DNA of 64,000 nucleotides from IMCC2047 sp041395865 (GCA_041395865.1 JAWKZQ010000006.1:1-64000); one strand, 5' to 3'. Shown: positions 26,261 to 35,395, counted from the first letter of the stretch. Made by a program: numbers and translations. Notes: generated by a model from the sequence alone, not told the origin.

Positions 26261-28330
26261 TTAGCTGACGCGTTCGCCTTCGCGCGCACCCTCGTGCGGC
26301 TCCAGCAACCAGATGTCTTTACCGCCGGGGCCTGCTGCAAGCACCATGCCTTCGGATACGCCGAAGCGCATTTTGCGGGGCTTCAGGTTGGCGACCATAA
26401 CGGTCAGTTTGCCTTCCAGGTCTTCTGGCTGGTAAGCGGATTTGATGCCGGAGAACACATTGCGCAGGCGCTTATCGCCAAAGCCTTCGCCCAGGTCCAG
26501 GGTCAGTTGCAGCAGTTTATCGGCGCCTTCCACATGATCGGCTTTCACAATGCGAACAATACGCAGGTCCACCTTGGCAAAATCGTCGAATTCGATTTCA
26601 TCGGCAATGGGTTCGATCTTGGCGGCCGGCGCTTCAGCAGCTGCCTTTTTCGGTTGCTGTGCCTGTTGTTGCGCAGCGGCTTCGGTTGCAGTGACTTCGA
26701 GCATCTTTTCGATCTTTTCCGGTTCAATGCGCTGCATGAGCGGTGTGAACTTGTTAATTTCTTGGCCTGTCAGTGTCTGCAGACGATCATCCCAACTCAG
26801 GCTTTCGACATTCAGGAAGGCCTCGGCGTTTGCCACCAACGTCGGCAAAATGGGTTTCAGGTAAGTGCAAAGCACCCGGAACAGGTGAATACCCATGGAG
26901 CAGGCGTCCTGCACATCCTGGTCACGGCCTTCTTCTTTTGCCAGTACCCAGGGTTTTTGTTCGTCGATATACTGGTTCGCCTTATCGGCCTGCGCCATGA
27001 TCTCGCGCACGGCTTTGCTGAATTCCAGGTTTTCATAGTGCTCGGCAATCTGGTCGCCGGCAGCAATCACCTCGTCCAGTAAAGCGGGGTTGCTGACGGT
27101 GTCGGACAACTTGCCGTCGAAACGCTTCTTGATGAAACCGGCGCAGCGGCTGGCAATATTAACCACCTTGCCCACCAGGTCCGAATTGACGCGCTGAACG
27201 AAGTCTTCCAGGTTCAGGTCAAGGTCTTCCGTGCCGTTGCCCAGCTTGGCAGCGAAGTAGTAACGCAGGTATTCCGGGTTCAGGTGATCCAGGTAGGTGC
27301 GCGCCTTGATGAAGGTGCCGCGTGACTTGGACATCTTTTTGCCGTTCACCGTCACGAAACCGTGGGCTTTCACGGCCGTCGGCGTGCGGAACCCGGCACA
27401 GGACAGCATGGCTGGCCAGAACAGGGCGTGGAAGTTGATGATGTCCTTGCCGATAAAATGATAGACCTCGGCATCGGAGTCCTTACCCCAGTAGTCGTCG
27501 AAACTCAGGTCGGTACGGCGTGCGCAGAGGTGCTTGAAACTGGCCATGTAGCCGATCGGCGCATCCAGCCAGACGTAGAAATACTTGCCCGGTGCATCGG
27601 GGATTTCAAATCCGAAGTAGGGCGCATCGCGACTGATGTCCCATTCCTGCAGGCCGGCTTCCAGCCATTCGCTGAGCTTGTTGGCCACCGCGTCCTGCAG
27701 TGAGCCGCTGCGGGTCCACTCTTTCAGCATGTTCTCGAAATCGGGCAGCTTGAAGAAGTAGTGTACCGACTCCTTCTCAATCGGCGTAGCGCCGGAAATC
27801 GCCGATTTCGGGTTGATCAATTCGTTAGGCGTGTAGGTGGCGCCACAGGCCTCGCAGTTATCGCCGTATTGGTCTTCAGTCTTGCAGCGCGGGCAGGTGC
27901 CCTTGATAAAACGGTCTGCCAGGAACAGGTTCTTTTCCGGGTCAAAGGCCTGGGTGATGCTGCGTTCGGCAATGTGGCCGGCATCGCGACAGGCTTTGTA
28001 GATAAACTCGCTCAGCGCCTTGTTTTCGGGAGAGTGCGTGGAGTAGTAGTTATCAAAACCGATGGCAAAGTCAGAAAAATCAGCTTCGTGTTCGGCCTGT
28101 ACGCGTTTGATCTGCTCTTCCGGCGTAATGCCCAGTTTTTCCGCGCTGAGCATGATTGCCGTGCCATGCGCATCGTCGGCACAGACATAGGTGCAGGTTT
28201 CCCCACGCTGCTTCTGGAAACGTACCCAGATGTCCGTCTGGATGTATTCAAGCATGTGGCCAAGGTGAATGGGGCCGTTGGCATAGGGAAGGGCACTGGT
28301 GACCAGAATTTTTCGAGGTGTACGCGTCAT
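26261..28330 (-). CDS. metG: Methionyl-tRNA synthetase
   Basis: 689 residues, long form with C-terminal tRNA-binding (EMAP-like) domain. Class I signatures: ALPYANGPIHLGHMLEY (HIGH) and KMSKSRGTF (KMSKS). The zinc-binding insert has CPRCKTEDQYGDNCEAC. An Ala/Lys-rich linker near residues 540-590 precedes the OB-fold domain. The ATG at 28330 (MTRTPRKILVTSALP) is the family start; the longer frame to 28414 is unlikely. It is divergent from mrp. Confidence 0.97.
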   Translation of the reverse strand: MTRTPRKILVTSALPYANGPIHLGHMLEYIQTDIWVRFQKQRGETCTYVCADDAHGTAIMLSAEKLGITPEEQIKRVQAEHEADFSDFAIGFDNYYSTHSPENKALSEFIYKACRDAGHIAERSITQAFDPEKNLFLADRFIKGTCPRCKTEDQYGDNCEACGATYTPNELINPKSAISGATPIEKESVHYFFKLPDFENMLKEWTRSGSLQDAVANKLSEWLEAGLQEWDISRDAPYFGFEIPDAPGKYFYVWLDAPIGYMASFKHLCARRTDLSFDDYWGKDSDAEVYHFIGKDIINFHALFWPAMLSCAGFRTPTAVKAHGFVTVNGKKMSKSRGTFIKARTYLDHLNPEYLRYYFAAKLGNGTEDLDLNLEDFVQRVNSDLVGKVVNIASRCAGFIKKRFDGKLSDTVSNPALLDEVIAAGDQIAEHYENLEFSKAVREIMAQADKANQYIDEQKPWVLAKEEGRDQDVQDACSMGIHLFRVLCTYLKPILPTLVANAEAFLNVESLSWDDRLQTLTGQEINKFTPLMQRIEPEKIEKMLEVTATEAAAQQQAQQPKKAAAEAPAAKIEPIADEIEFDDFAKVDLRIVRIVKADHVEGADKLLQLTLDLGEGFGDKRLRNVFSGIKSAYQPEDLEGKLTVMVANLKPRKMRFGVSEGMVLAAGPGGKDIWLLEPHEGAREGERVS

Positions 28331-28618
28331 TTTTCCGCTGAAATTTTGAGTAATTGCAAGTGTAGACAAAGAGGGCGCAACTATACCCTTCATCGGGTTT
28401 TTTTGCATCCCCAATCACCCGATGGGCGTGGATTTTGTGACAAATGGGTGACCGGAAAATTTCCCGCTGGATTTTTAGGGGCGGGAATCTTCTATAACCC
28501 TGTTTTTATTAGGGTTTTGGTGGCGAAAAATAGCTGGAAATTTATACCGGGTTCCCTTTTAATTGCGCGCTTTGTCCCCATTAACGGGATACGATCCAAA
28601 TATAAGCGAGAAATTCCT

Positions 28619-29716
28619 ATGTCAGAACTCACTGCCGCGCAGGTTGAAGCTGCGCTTGCCGGTTACCAGGACAAGTATTTAAACAGCGATTATGTCTCCG
28701 CGGGCGCCGTCAATGCTATCGATATCGACGCCAATGAGGTGCAGGTTATTATCGGTTTGGGTTACCCGGCGGCCGGTATTGCCGAAGAGGTGAAACGGGC
28801 GCTGGCGGAACGTATTTCGCCAATTGCCGGTGGTCGCCAGGTAAAAATCGACCTGCAATGGCAAATCGAGTCGGCTCAGCCGCAGGCTAACCTGGATGGT
28901 ATCGCCGGTGTTAAAAATGTAATTGCCGTGGCTTCCGGCAAGGGTGGTGTGGGCAAATCCACCACAGCGGTGAACCTGGCGCTGGCGCTTTCGGCGGAAG
29001 GTGCGCGCGTAGGTATTTTGGATGCAGATATTTACGGACCCAGCCAGGGGCTCATGCTCGGTATGAGCGAAGGCACGCGCCCTGTCTCTGAAGACGGCAA
29101 GAGCTGGTTGCCTATCGAAGCACATGGCCTGCAGGCTATGACCATGGCCTGTATGCTTGACGACAATGCGCCTATCGTATGGCGCGGCCCGATGGTGACA
29201 GGCGCGTTGCAGCAGCTGGTGAGTCTCACCAAGTGGAAACACCTGGACTACCTGATTATCGACCTGCCGCCAGGCACCGGCGATATTCACCTGACCCTGG
29301 CCCAGAAAGTGCCTGTAACAGGCGCGGTGATTGTCACGACGCCGCAGGATATTGCCCTGCTGGATGCCATGAAAGGCGTGGAAATGTTCCGTAAGGTGGA
29401 TATTCCCGTGCTGGGTGTAGTTGAGAACATGAGCGTGCACATCTGTAGCCAGTGCGGTCATGCCGAGCCCATCTTCGGGAGTGGCGGCGGAGAAGAGATT
29501 GCCGACGAATACGATACCGAACTGCTGGGCCAATTGCCGCTGAAGCTCTCCATCCGCGAGCAGACCGATGCCGGTAACCCCACTGTGGTTGCCGAACCGG
29601 ATGGCGAAGTGGCAGCGATTTACCGTGATGTGGCGCGCCGCGTTGCGGCACGAGTCGCCCTGAAGGCAAAGGAAGGCGCCAATGTTTTCCCGGAAATTCA
29701 GGTGACTGACGACTAA
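28619..29716 (+). CDS. apbC: Mrp/ApbC iron-sulfur cluster carrier ATPase
   Basis: 365 residues. N-terminal MIP18/DUF59 domain (IIGLGYPAAGIAEEVKRALAE), then a ParA/MinD-type ATPase with the deviant Walker A SGKGGVGKST, GILDADIYGPSQG and DYLIIDLPPGTGDIHLT. The C-terminal CxxC (HICSQCGH) is the site that bridges a [4Fe-4S] cluster between monomers. The ATG at 28619 is chosen; the frame is open far upstream but lies antisense to metG there. metG-apbC divergence is common in gammaproteobacteria. Confidence 0.95.
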   Translation: MSELTAAQVEAALAGYQDKYLNSDYVSAGAVNAIDIDANEVQVIIGLGYPAAGIAEEVKRALAERISPIAGGRQVKIDLQWQIESAQPQANLDGIAGVKNVIAVASGKGGVGKSTTAVNLALALSAEGARVGILDADIYGPSQGLMLGMSEGTRPVSEDGKSWLPIEAHGLQAMTMACMLDDNAPIVWRGPMVTGALQQLVSLTKWKHLDYLIIDLPPGTGDIHLTLAQKVPVTGAVIVTTPQDIALLDAMKGVEMFRKVDIPVLGVVENMSVHICSQCGHAEPIFGSGGGEEIADEYDTELLGQLPLKLSIREQTDAGNPTVVAEPDGEVAAIYRDVARRVAARVALKAKEGANVFPEIQVTDD

Positions 29717-29750
29717 GTCAGCATTATTGCGAATATTTTCTGCTTGAACA

Positions 29751-29785
29751 AAAAAAGCCCCGACCTGTGTCGGGGCTTTTTTATT
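29751..29785. terminator. Bidirectional terminator between apbC and the PEP-CTERM gene
   Basis: The arms AAAAAAGCCCCGAC and GTCGGGGCTTTTTT pair perfectly around a CTGT loop. The A-run and T-run allow it to stop transcription from both convergent genes. Confidence 0.92.
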
Positions 29786-29803
29786 GGGTTAGACGTACAA
29801 CGG

Positions 29804-30490
29804 CTAGGCTTTCATCTTGCGACGAGCAAGCCCCAGGCCCAGCAGGCCCAGGCCGATTAGGCCGACGGAGCCGGGCACGGGTACAGAGGCTGCATCACCA
29901 TCAGCTTCAATCTCAGAGATTGAGAAGAAGGCGCTATAGGGTTCTTCTGTCGTAAAGCCAGAGAGTGTGATCGTGTCGGAAATCAGGCCTTCCAGCAATG
30001 AGCCGCTCAGGCTGAGGAATTCGTGGGAGTGGTCGCGGCCGTTGTTCGCGTTGGGGTTGGCCGGGCCAAAGCCAGTTGTCAGGAAAGAATCAGTGATGCC
30101 GTTAATGGTGATATCCAGGCCCGTGATGTTGCCGGGAATACCGTTTGAGGTAGGGCCGAAGCTGAACAGAGAAAGGCTATTGAATGAAGCGCTTTCGGCA
30201 AAGTTCAGCGTGATTGTGGACGCATCGCTGACGTAAAAAAGATGAGTGTTGCTGGTGCTGGTGCCGACGGAGCCGTCATTCAGGGTGCCGGAGCCGTCTG
30301 TGTAATCATTAAGGGCACCGCCAACGTTTATGATTGAGCCGTCGTAGTTGTGTGACCAACCACCGGTACCGGACAGGCGGGTATCGGTAATATCGTAGGA
30401 GCTGATTTTAATCGCTGCTGCGTTGGCAATTCCTGACAGCAGGGTAGCGGAAAGAGCGAGGGCAGTTTTTAGTTTTTTTTCTGATTTCAT
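29804..30490 (-). CDS. PEP-CTERM sorting domain protein
   Basis: A 228-residue secreted protein. Signal peptide ends near SGIANA; the mature part is Gly/Ser/Asn/Thr-rich and predicted to be beta-rich. The C-terminus has the tripartite PEP-CTERM layout: PVPGS, a hydrophobic helix (VGLIGLGLLGLGL), then ARRKMKA. Such tails are cut and anchored by exosortase, usually in bacteria with an exopolysaccharide locus. The motif is PGS rather than the classical PEP. No exosortase gene is in the window, so it must be encoded elsewhere. Function of the passenger is unknown. Confidence 0.87.
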   Translation of the reverse strand: MKSEKKLKTALALSATLLSGIANAAAIKISSYDITDTRLSGTGGWSHNYDGSIINVGGALNDYTDGSGTLNDGSVGTSTSNTHLFYVSDASTITLNFAESASFNSLSLFSFGPTSNGIPGNITGLDITINGITDSFLTTGFGPANPNANNGRDHSHEFLSLSGSLLEGLISDTITLSGFTTEEPYSAFFSISEIEADGDAASVPVPGSVGLIGLGLLGLGLARRKMKA

Positions 30491-30761
30491 TCTCGTGCCT
30501 TAATAATTTTAAGTAATAAAAAAGTTAATGCTGTCGGCCTTAATGCAGGTTGTATGCCAGAAATGTTTTTCCCTTTTCTGGCAGCAGGATAGGTGTCGTG
30601 TGATTTTTTAAATGCCGATTTGTAAAATATTTCGACATGGTAAATGGAGTTGTGAGCCTGTTGGATACGACAAGTAGAAGGGAGTCTCACAAGTGCTGGC
30701 TTAAAAGGCATGTTTATGGCAGGATTCGGCCTTTTAAGTTTTTCTAATCGGGTAACAACCA

Positions 30762-31331
30762 ATGAGCATTAAATCGGATAAATGGATCCGCCGTATGGTC
30801 GATCAGCACGGCATGATCGAGCCTTTCGAATCGGGTCAGGTACGCCATTCAGAGGACGGTAGCCGTCTGGTGTCCTACGGCACGTCCAGTTACGGCTATG
30901 ACGTACGTTGCGCCAATGAATTCAAGGTCTTTACCAATATCCACTCAGCCACGGTTGACCCGAAAAACTTCGACGAAGACAGTTTTGTCGATGTGAAGAG
31001 TGATGTGTGTATCATCCCGCCCAACTCCTTCGCGCTAGCGCGCACGGTTGAATACTTCCGCATTCCCCGTAATGTGCTGACGGTGTGTCTGGGTAAATCC
31101 ACTTACGCGCGTTGTGGCATTATCGTTAACGTCACTCCGCTGGAGCCTGAATGGGAAGGGCACGTAACACTGGAATTCTCTAACACCACAACCCTGCCGG
31201 CGAAGATTTACGCCAACGAAGGGGTAGCGCAGATGTTGTTCTTCGAGTCCGACGAAGTGTGCGAAACCAGCTACAAGGATCGCGGTGGCAAGTACCAGGG
31301 GCAGCGTGGAGTAACGTTGCCCAAAACCTAA
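30762..31331 (+). CDS. dcd: dCTP deaminase
   Basis: 189 residues. dCTP deaminase converts dCTP to dUTP for dTMP synthesis. The family motifs are intact: SIKSDKWIRRM, GTSSYGYDVRC, VCLGKSTYARCGI, VNVTPLEPEWEGHVTLEFSNTT, and the C-terminal YQGQRGVTLPK. It is a single gene followed by a terminator. Confidence 0.97.
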   Translation: MSIKSDKWIRRMVDQHGMIEPFESGQVRHSEDGSRLVSYGTSSYGYDVRCANEFKVFTNIHSATVDPKNFDEDSFVDVKSDVCIIPPNSFALARTVEYFRIPRNVLTVCLGKSTYARCGIIVNVTPLEPEWEGHVTLEFSNTTTLPAKIYANEGVAQMLFFESDEVCETSYKDRGGKYQGQRGVTLPKT

Positions 31332-31354
31332 CTTGTTGGGTTACTTAGAATTAG

Positions 31355-31392
31355 GAAGGCGCCTCGGGGTTTTTCCGGTGGCGCTTTTTTTG
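31355..31392 (+). terminator. Terminator after dcd
   Basis: An imperfect GC-rich hairpin (GGCGCCTCGG with CCGGTGGCGC, one internal mismatch) is followed by seven T. Confidence 0.75.
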
Positions 31393-31450
31393 TGCTTATT
31401 TTTAGGGTAAGTGGATATTTTCAATACTTTATTTCGCCCCTGATGGGCGA

Positions 31451-31482
31451 GTTAAGGCTTTTGGGCGGCCAAAAGCCTTAAC
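31451..31482. repeat. Perfect 14-bp inverted repeat
   Basis: GTTAAGGCTTTTGG and CCAAAAGCCTTAAC pair perfectly around a GCGG loop. There is no T-run, so it is not an ordinary terminator. It is preceded by GGGCGA. Confidence 0.85.
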
Positions 31483-31534
31483 AATCCAAAACCGCCCCCT
31501 GCTGGGTCGCTTCGCGACTGCCCTGCGCGTTTCA

Positions 31535-31577
31535 CTTTCAAATGGGGCTGCGGAACTCGGCTTTTTCCATTTGAAAG
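31535..31577. repeat. 11-bp inverted repeat with 21-nt spacer
   Basis: CTTTCAAATGG (31535-31545) and CCATTTGAAAG (31567-31577) are perfect complements. It belongs to the same gene-free GC-rich segment as the hairpin at 31451. Confidence 0.75.
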
Positions 31578-31701
31578 CTGCAATGCTCGGCTGCGCAGAA
31601 GGGGAAAGGGGTGCCAGAAGTCAGCAATGGTGGAGGATTCTTGGTTGGTTCTTTAATGCGAAAGTTGGATGATCAAAAAATATTCGATCTGCCCCTATTT
31701 A

Positions 31702-32043
31702 CTAAAAGTTTATAGTGAGAGTTTTAACCCAACATGGAGTGCTAGAACTGCTAAAAGTTAAATCAATAGTTTTTTGCCCCATAGCCGCGGTTAAAGCAAT
31801 TGAGAGCATCTTTTGGCTGGCGTCAGATGTAACACTCTGCTGACCAACAGCAACCCAGTAGTATTTATCCGGTGAGATAGTACTTGGACAGGCGCTGTGG
31901 TCCGTATCTAAAATCAATGCCCATTGCCCATTTTCGGCCTGTTTTATCGCTTTGATGGTCGATGTGTGGTCAACCGTACTCGCCTGTATATTCGTAGATA
32001 AAATCAATATAAAAAATAAGGTAATTGCTTTAATGAGTCTCAC
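31702..32043 (-). CDS. Small secreted protein, unknown
   Basis: 113 residues. GTG start at 32043 with a strong GGAGG five bases upstream. The N-terminus is a classical signal peptide (LIKAITLFFILILSTNIQAS); the mature part of about 92 residues has two cysteines (HSACPST and STPCWVK) that could form one disulfide, and ends in alternating hydrophobic residues. I do not recognise the family. It has the same size and general form as the neighbour at 32176 (signal peptide, Cys pairs, beta-rich end), and an attC-like site lies between the two genes. Confidence 0.75.
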   Translation of the reverse strand: MRLIKAITLFFILILSTNIQASTVDHTSTIKAIKQAENGQWALILDTDHSACPSTISPDKYYWVAVGQQSVTSDASQKMLSIALTAAMGQKTIDLTFSSSSTPCWVKTLTINF

Positions 32044-32096
32044 TCTTTCCTCCTAAATACTAATGAAGTCAATTTAGTTGTAATGGAAATTTAATG

Positions 32097-32165
32097 GCCT
32101 AACGCTTAGGGTGCGGGGCAAGTGAAGCAAAGCAGAACGCAGTCCCGCCAGGCCCACGTATTAGC
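32097..32165 (-). other. attC-like recombination site (candidate)
   Basis: Read on the minus strand, this 69-bp segment begins GCTAATACG, contains a GCGGG...CCCGC pair in the middle, and ends CTAAGCGTTAGGC. The 3' end carries GTTAGGC, which fits the integron core GTTRRRY; the 5' end is a poorer match to RYYYAAC. It lies 10 nt after the stop of the upstream small gene and before the next one, as expected of a cassette junction. No integrase gene is present in the window. Confidence 0.4.
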
Positions 32166-32175
32166 TTTCTTGAGA

Positions 32176-32508
32176 CTAGTTTTTCGTAATTCTAATCATG
32201 GAAGTAACATCATATGAGAAGGCACAGCTTGAGCCATTAAGTCTGACCTTGATTTCATAATCTGCTGAGAATGCGGCTAGAGCACTACTATACATGGCTT
32301 TCCCTGCATTAGTATCTAAGGACCAGGTGATGAAATCGGACGCGGGACAATTATTTTGGCTAGTCCACCCACCGCAAGGTGAGAGGTAAGCTCTTCCATC
32401 ATCACTGGCCTGCAATGAGCATACGGTTATAAGGTAGTCAGCAGAATGCCCAGTATTTGCTATAAACATTAGACTTGCCATAGCAAAAAACTTATTTAAT
32501 ATTTTCAT
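32176..32508 (-). CDS. Small secreted Cys-containing protein, unknown
   Basis: 110 residues. The ATG at 32508 follows GGGAG. Signal peptide (KFFAMASLMFIANTGHSA), then a short mature domain with four cysteines (ITVCSLQ, LSPCGGW, QNNCPAS and GSSCAFS), probably two disulfides, and a beta-rich end. I do not recognise the family. Oriented like the neighbouring small gene, with an attC-like site directly downstream. This looks like accessory, possibly cassette-borne, DNA. Confidence 0.75.
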   Translation of the reverse strand: MKILNKFFAMASLMFIANTGHSADYLITVCSLQASDDGRAYLSPCGGWTSQNNCPASDFITWSLDTNAGKAMYSSALAAFSADYEIKVRLNGSSCAFSYDVTSMIRITKN

Positions 32509-33088
32509 GGTGTCTCCCAATCCTATTTAAAAATTCGGAAAATCAATAGAGCTAACAACGGGATAAGGACCCGTTTGTCCCATCATGGGTTATAGTCGGT
32601 TTCGGGCGAAAAGGCGGGAATCCATTTAAATTCACTGGGTTACGCTGCTCCTTAGCGGTTGATGTTCAATATCCTACGTGTCCGTTTTGCTGTTTTCAAT
32701 ATTCAGTTATTGCCCGAGTACCCAAAATCCTTACAAAAAGAACACTGTAAATTTCAATTAAATCAGGTGGTTGTATGGGGTTTTCTAATATCGCAGCAAC
32801 ATTTCCTTGGCAGCGTATCAATGACCATCGAGCAGAGTGGGGTAACGCTGTGTCGTGCAATGTTTCTGCGGAAGGGCGGCATGATCTAAAAAAGCTATCA
32901 ACGTGATCGAAAAAACGCGCTTTAGTTGTCGTCAGCAGGCTCGGATACTGCGAGTAAGGGAATGATCCGTTCGCTGTTGTGCATGAATTTGTTGTCGTGA
33001 GAACCGGCAGCATTGGACGCAGCGGATGCGAGTGTTTCTTTGAGTGAGTACATTTGAAATGCACCCGAAACCTGCGGAGGGAATCTTT
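32509..33088. other. Gene-free region upstream of katG
   Basis: 580 nt without a credible gene. At about 32548-32592 there are two adjacent small palindromes (AACGGG-ATAAGGA-CCCGTT and CCCATCATGGG) flanked by GCTAAC and GTTATAG, possibly a second degenerate cassette junction. At 32884-32919 four tetrads spaced by seven bases loosely fit an OxyR site. The reading frames here have no ribosome binding site and no recognisable product. Confidence 0.45.
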
Positions 33089-35297
33089 ATGTTTAAACGA
33101 GCGAAACCTTTGGTCGCTGCCCTGGCAATCGCATGCACGCCCTATGCGGCGGTTAATTCTGCGTTTGCACAGAGTGAAGCCAAGCCAAACCAATTCTGGT
33201 GGCCCGATCAGTTGAACCTGGAACAACTGCGAGCCCATGACGAACGGTCCAACCCCTATGGCGATGACTTCGATTACGCCAAGGCATTTAACAGCATCGA
33301 CCTCGAAGCGCTGAAAGCGGATATTGAAAAGACGTTGACTACTTCTCAGGACTGGTGGCCGGCGGACTGGGGGCATTATGGTGGCCTGATGATCCGCATG
33401 GCCTGGCACAGTGCCGGGACTTACCGTGTGCATGACGGTCGCGGCGGTGCTGACGGCGGTCAGCAGCGTTTCGAGCCACTTAACAGCTGGCCGGATAACG
33501 CTAGCCTGGATAAGGCTCGCCGTTTGCTGTGGCCGGTGAAACAGAAATACGGACGCAATATCTCCTGGGCCGATTTGATGATTCTGTCGGGTAACGTGGC
33601 GCTGGAATCCATGGGCTTCGAAACACTGGGATTTGCCGGTGGCCGCGCGGATGACTGGGAGGCCGACCTGGTTTACTGGGGCCCTGAAACGGTGATGCTG
33701 GGCAACGATAAACGTTACAGAAAGGATGGCGAGTTGGAAAAACCGCTGGCGGCGCTGCAAATGGGGCTGATTTACGTCAACCCGGAAGGCCCTAGCGGTA
33801 ATCTCGATCCGGTTTCCGCGGCGCATGACATTCGAGAATCCTTCTACCGTATGGCCATGAACGACGAAGAGATTGTTGCCCTGATTGCCGGCGGCCACAC
33901 GCTTGGTAAGGTCCATGGCGCGGCCAAACCTAACTGCGTGGGTGCGGAGCCGGCCGCTGCCGGTTTAGAAGAACAGGGCCTTGGCTGGAAGAACAGCTGC
34001 GGCAAGGGTCATGCCGAGGACACCATGACCAGTGGTTTGGAAGGTGCCTGGACGCAGACGCCAACGGCCTGGTCGATCCTTTTCCTGTCTAATCTGTTCT
34101 CCTTCGATTGGGAAAAGAAAAAGCTGCCCTCCGGCGGTACCGTTTGGGTACCTACCGATAAGGACGCGCACAGTGCCGTTCCCGATGCGCATGTCGAAGG
34201 CAAGCGCAATCCTCCCATCATGCTAACCACCGACCTGGCATTGAAAATGGACCCGGGTTTCCGGGTGATTGCCGAGCGATTCCTGAAGAACCCCAAGGCG
34301 TTTGATAATGCCTTCGCCAGAGCCTGGTTTAAACTGACCACCGTGATCTGGGGCCGCGCAGCCGTTACCTGGGTAGCGAAGTGCCGGACGAAATCTTTAT
34401 CTGGCAGGACCTGTACCCGCTGCCGAGTACCAGCTTCAGGACAGCGAAGCCGAGAGCCTGAAGAAGAAAATCATGAAATCCGGTTTGAGCGTGTCTGAAT
34501 TGGTGCGCACAGCCTGGGCGTCCGCATCGACTTTCCGTAGTTCGGACATGCGTGGTGGTGCGAACGGTTCTCGCGTTCGCCTGGCTCCGCAGAAGGATTG
34601 GGCTGTTAACGATCCGCAGGAGCTGGCCAGGGTTCTGAAGGCGCTGGAAACGGTCCAGCAGGACTTCGGCAAGCCGGTTTCGATGGCTGACCTGATCGTG
34701 CTTGGCGGTGCTGCCGCGATCGAGAAGGCCGCTGCCGATGCCGGTTATCAGGTCAAGGTGCCTTTTGAACCGGGCCGGGGCGACGCCACACAGCAGATGA
34801 CCGATATCAATTCGGCTAAGGTGCTGGAGCTGAATGCGGATGCCTTCCGGAACTACTACAGCGATCAGGCTTACGCTTCGCCGACTAAAATGATGGTCGA
34901 AAAGGCTGATTTACTGAACCTGACGGTGCCGGAAATGACCGTGCTGGTTGGCGGTATGCGTGTCCTGGATGTGAACACCGGGGGTTCCGACCACGGTGTG
35001 CTTACCAAACAGCCGGGCACGCTGACCAACGACTTTTTCGTTAACCTGCTGGATATGGGCACCCAATGGAGCAAATCCGGTAACGAAGGGGTATATAACG
35101 GCGTTGACCGAGCCAGCGGTAAGCAGAAATGGAGCGCCACTTCGGTGGACCTGATCTTCGGTTCCAACTCGGAGCTGCGCGCTGTGGCAGAGGTTTATGC
35201 CTCCGAGGACGGCAAAGCGAAATTTGTTGAGGACTTCGTGGATGCCTGGGTCAAGGTGATGCAGCTGGATCGCTTTGACCTGGATGATCGCAGCTAA
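33089..35297 (+). pseudogene. katG: Periplasmic catalase-peroxidase KatG, disrupted by two frameshifts
   Basis: The coding sequence is recognisable end to end but needs two frame corrections. The ATG at 33089 follows GGAGGG and starts a signal peptide (PLVAALAIACTPYAAVNSAFA), so it is the exported KatG/KatP type. Active-site residues are intact: IRMAWHSAGTYR (distal Arg, Trp, His), LIYVNPEGP (adduct Tyr), RMAMND (adduct Met) and GGHTLGKVHG (proximal His). A single C is missing after 34339 (ACC-CAC-CGT expected, the THRDLGP block) and another after 34410 (GAC-CCT expected). The first frame therefore continues into nonsense to 34498; the C-terminal half resumes in a third frame by 34473. It is either a young pseudogene or a base-calling error in two C-runs. 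Confidence 0.88.
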
Positions 35298-35360
35298 TCC
35301 GGTCAGGAAGTCTATCGTGGACCCTCAGGTATTGCGGTAGATTTCCTTTCTGTTGATCGT

Positions 35361-35395
35361 CGAATCCGCGGGTTAACCTGCGGATTCGTTTTTTA
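35361..35395 (+). terminator. Terminator after katG
   Basis: CGAATCCGC and GCGGATTCG form the stem, with GGTTAACC in the loop able to extend it, followed by six T. It separates katG from the convergent flavoprotein gene. Confidence 0.88.

Larger units (their letters stand above)
31332..31701. other. Gene-free region with strong inverted repeats
   Basis: 370 nt with the dcd terminator, a 14-bp perfect hairpin (31451-31482) and an 11-bp inverted repeat (31535-31577) embedded in GC-rich sequence unlike the flanking genes. No reading frame is credible. The layout resembles dispersed intergenic repeats of gammaproteobacteria. Confidence 0.6.

Noticed and set aside
27761..28618. Upstream extension of the apbC frame
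   Set aside because: Antisense to metG; the Mrp/ApbC family starts at the ATG at 28619.
31451..31482. Reading the 14-bp hairpin as an attC core
   Set aside because: The GTTAAGGC and GCCTTAAC ends are in the inverted order relative to attC cores, and the stem is perfect without the usual bulges.
32659..32889. Short plus-strand frame between the small secreted gene and katG
   Set aside because: No ribosome binding site, no signal peptide, composition of non-coding DNA.
32696..33916. Long minus-strand frame opposite katG
   Set aside because: Shadow of the katG coding frame; no ribosome binding site and no recognisable domain.
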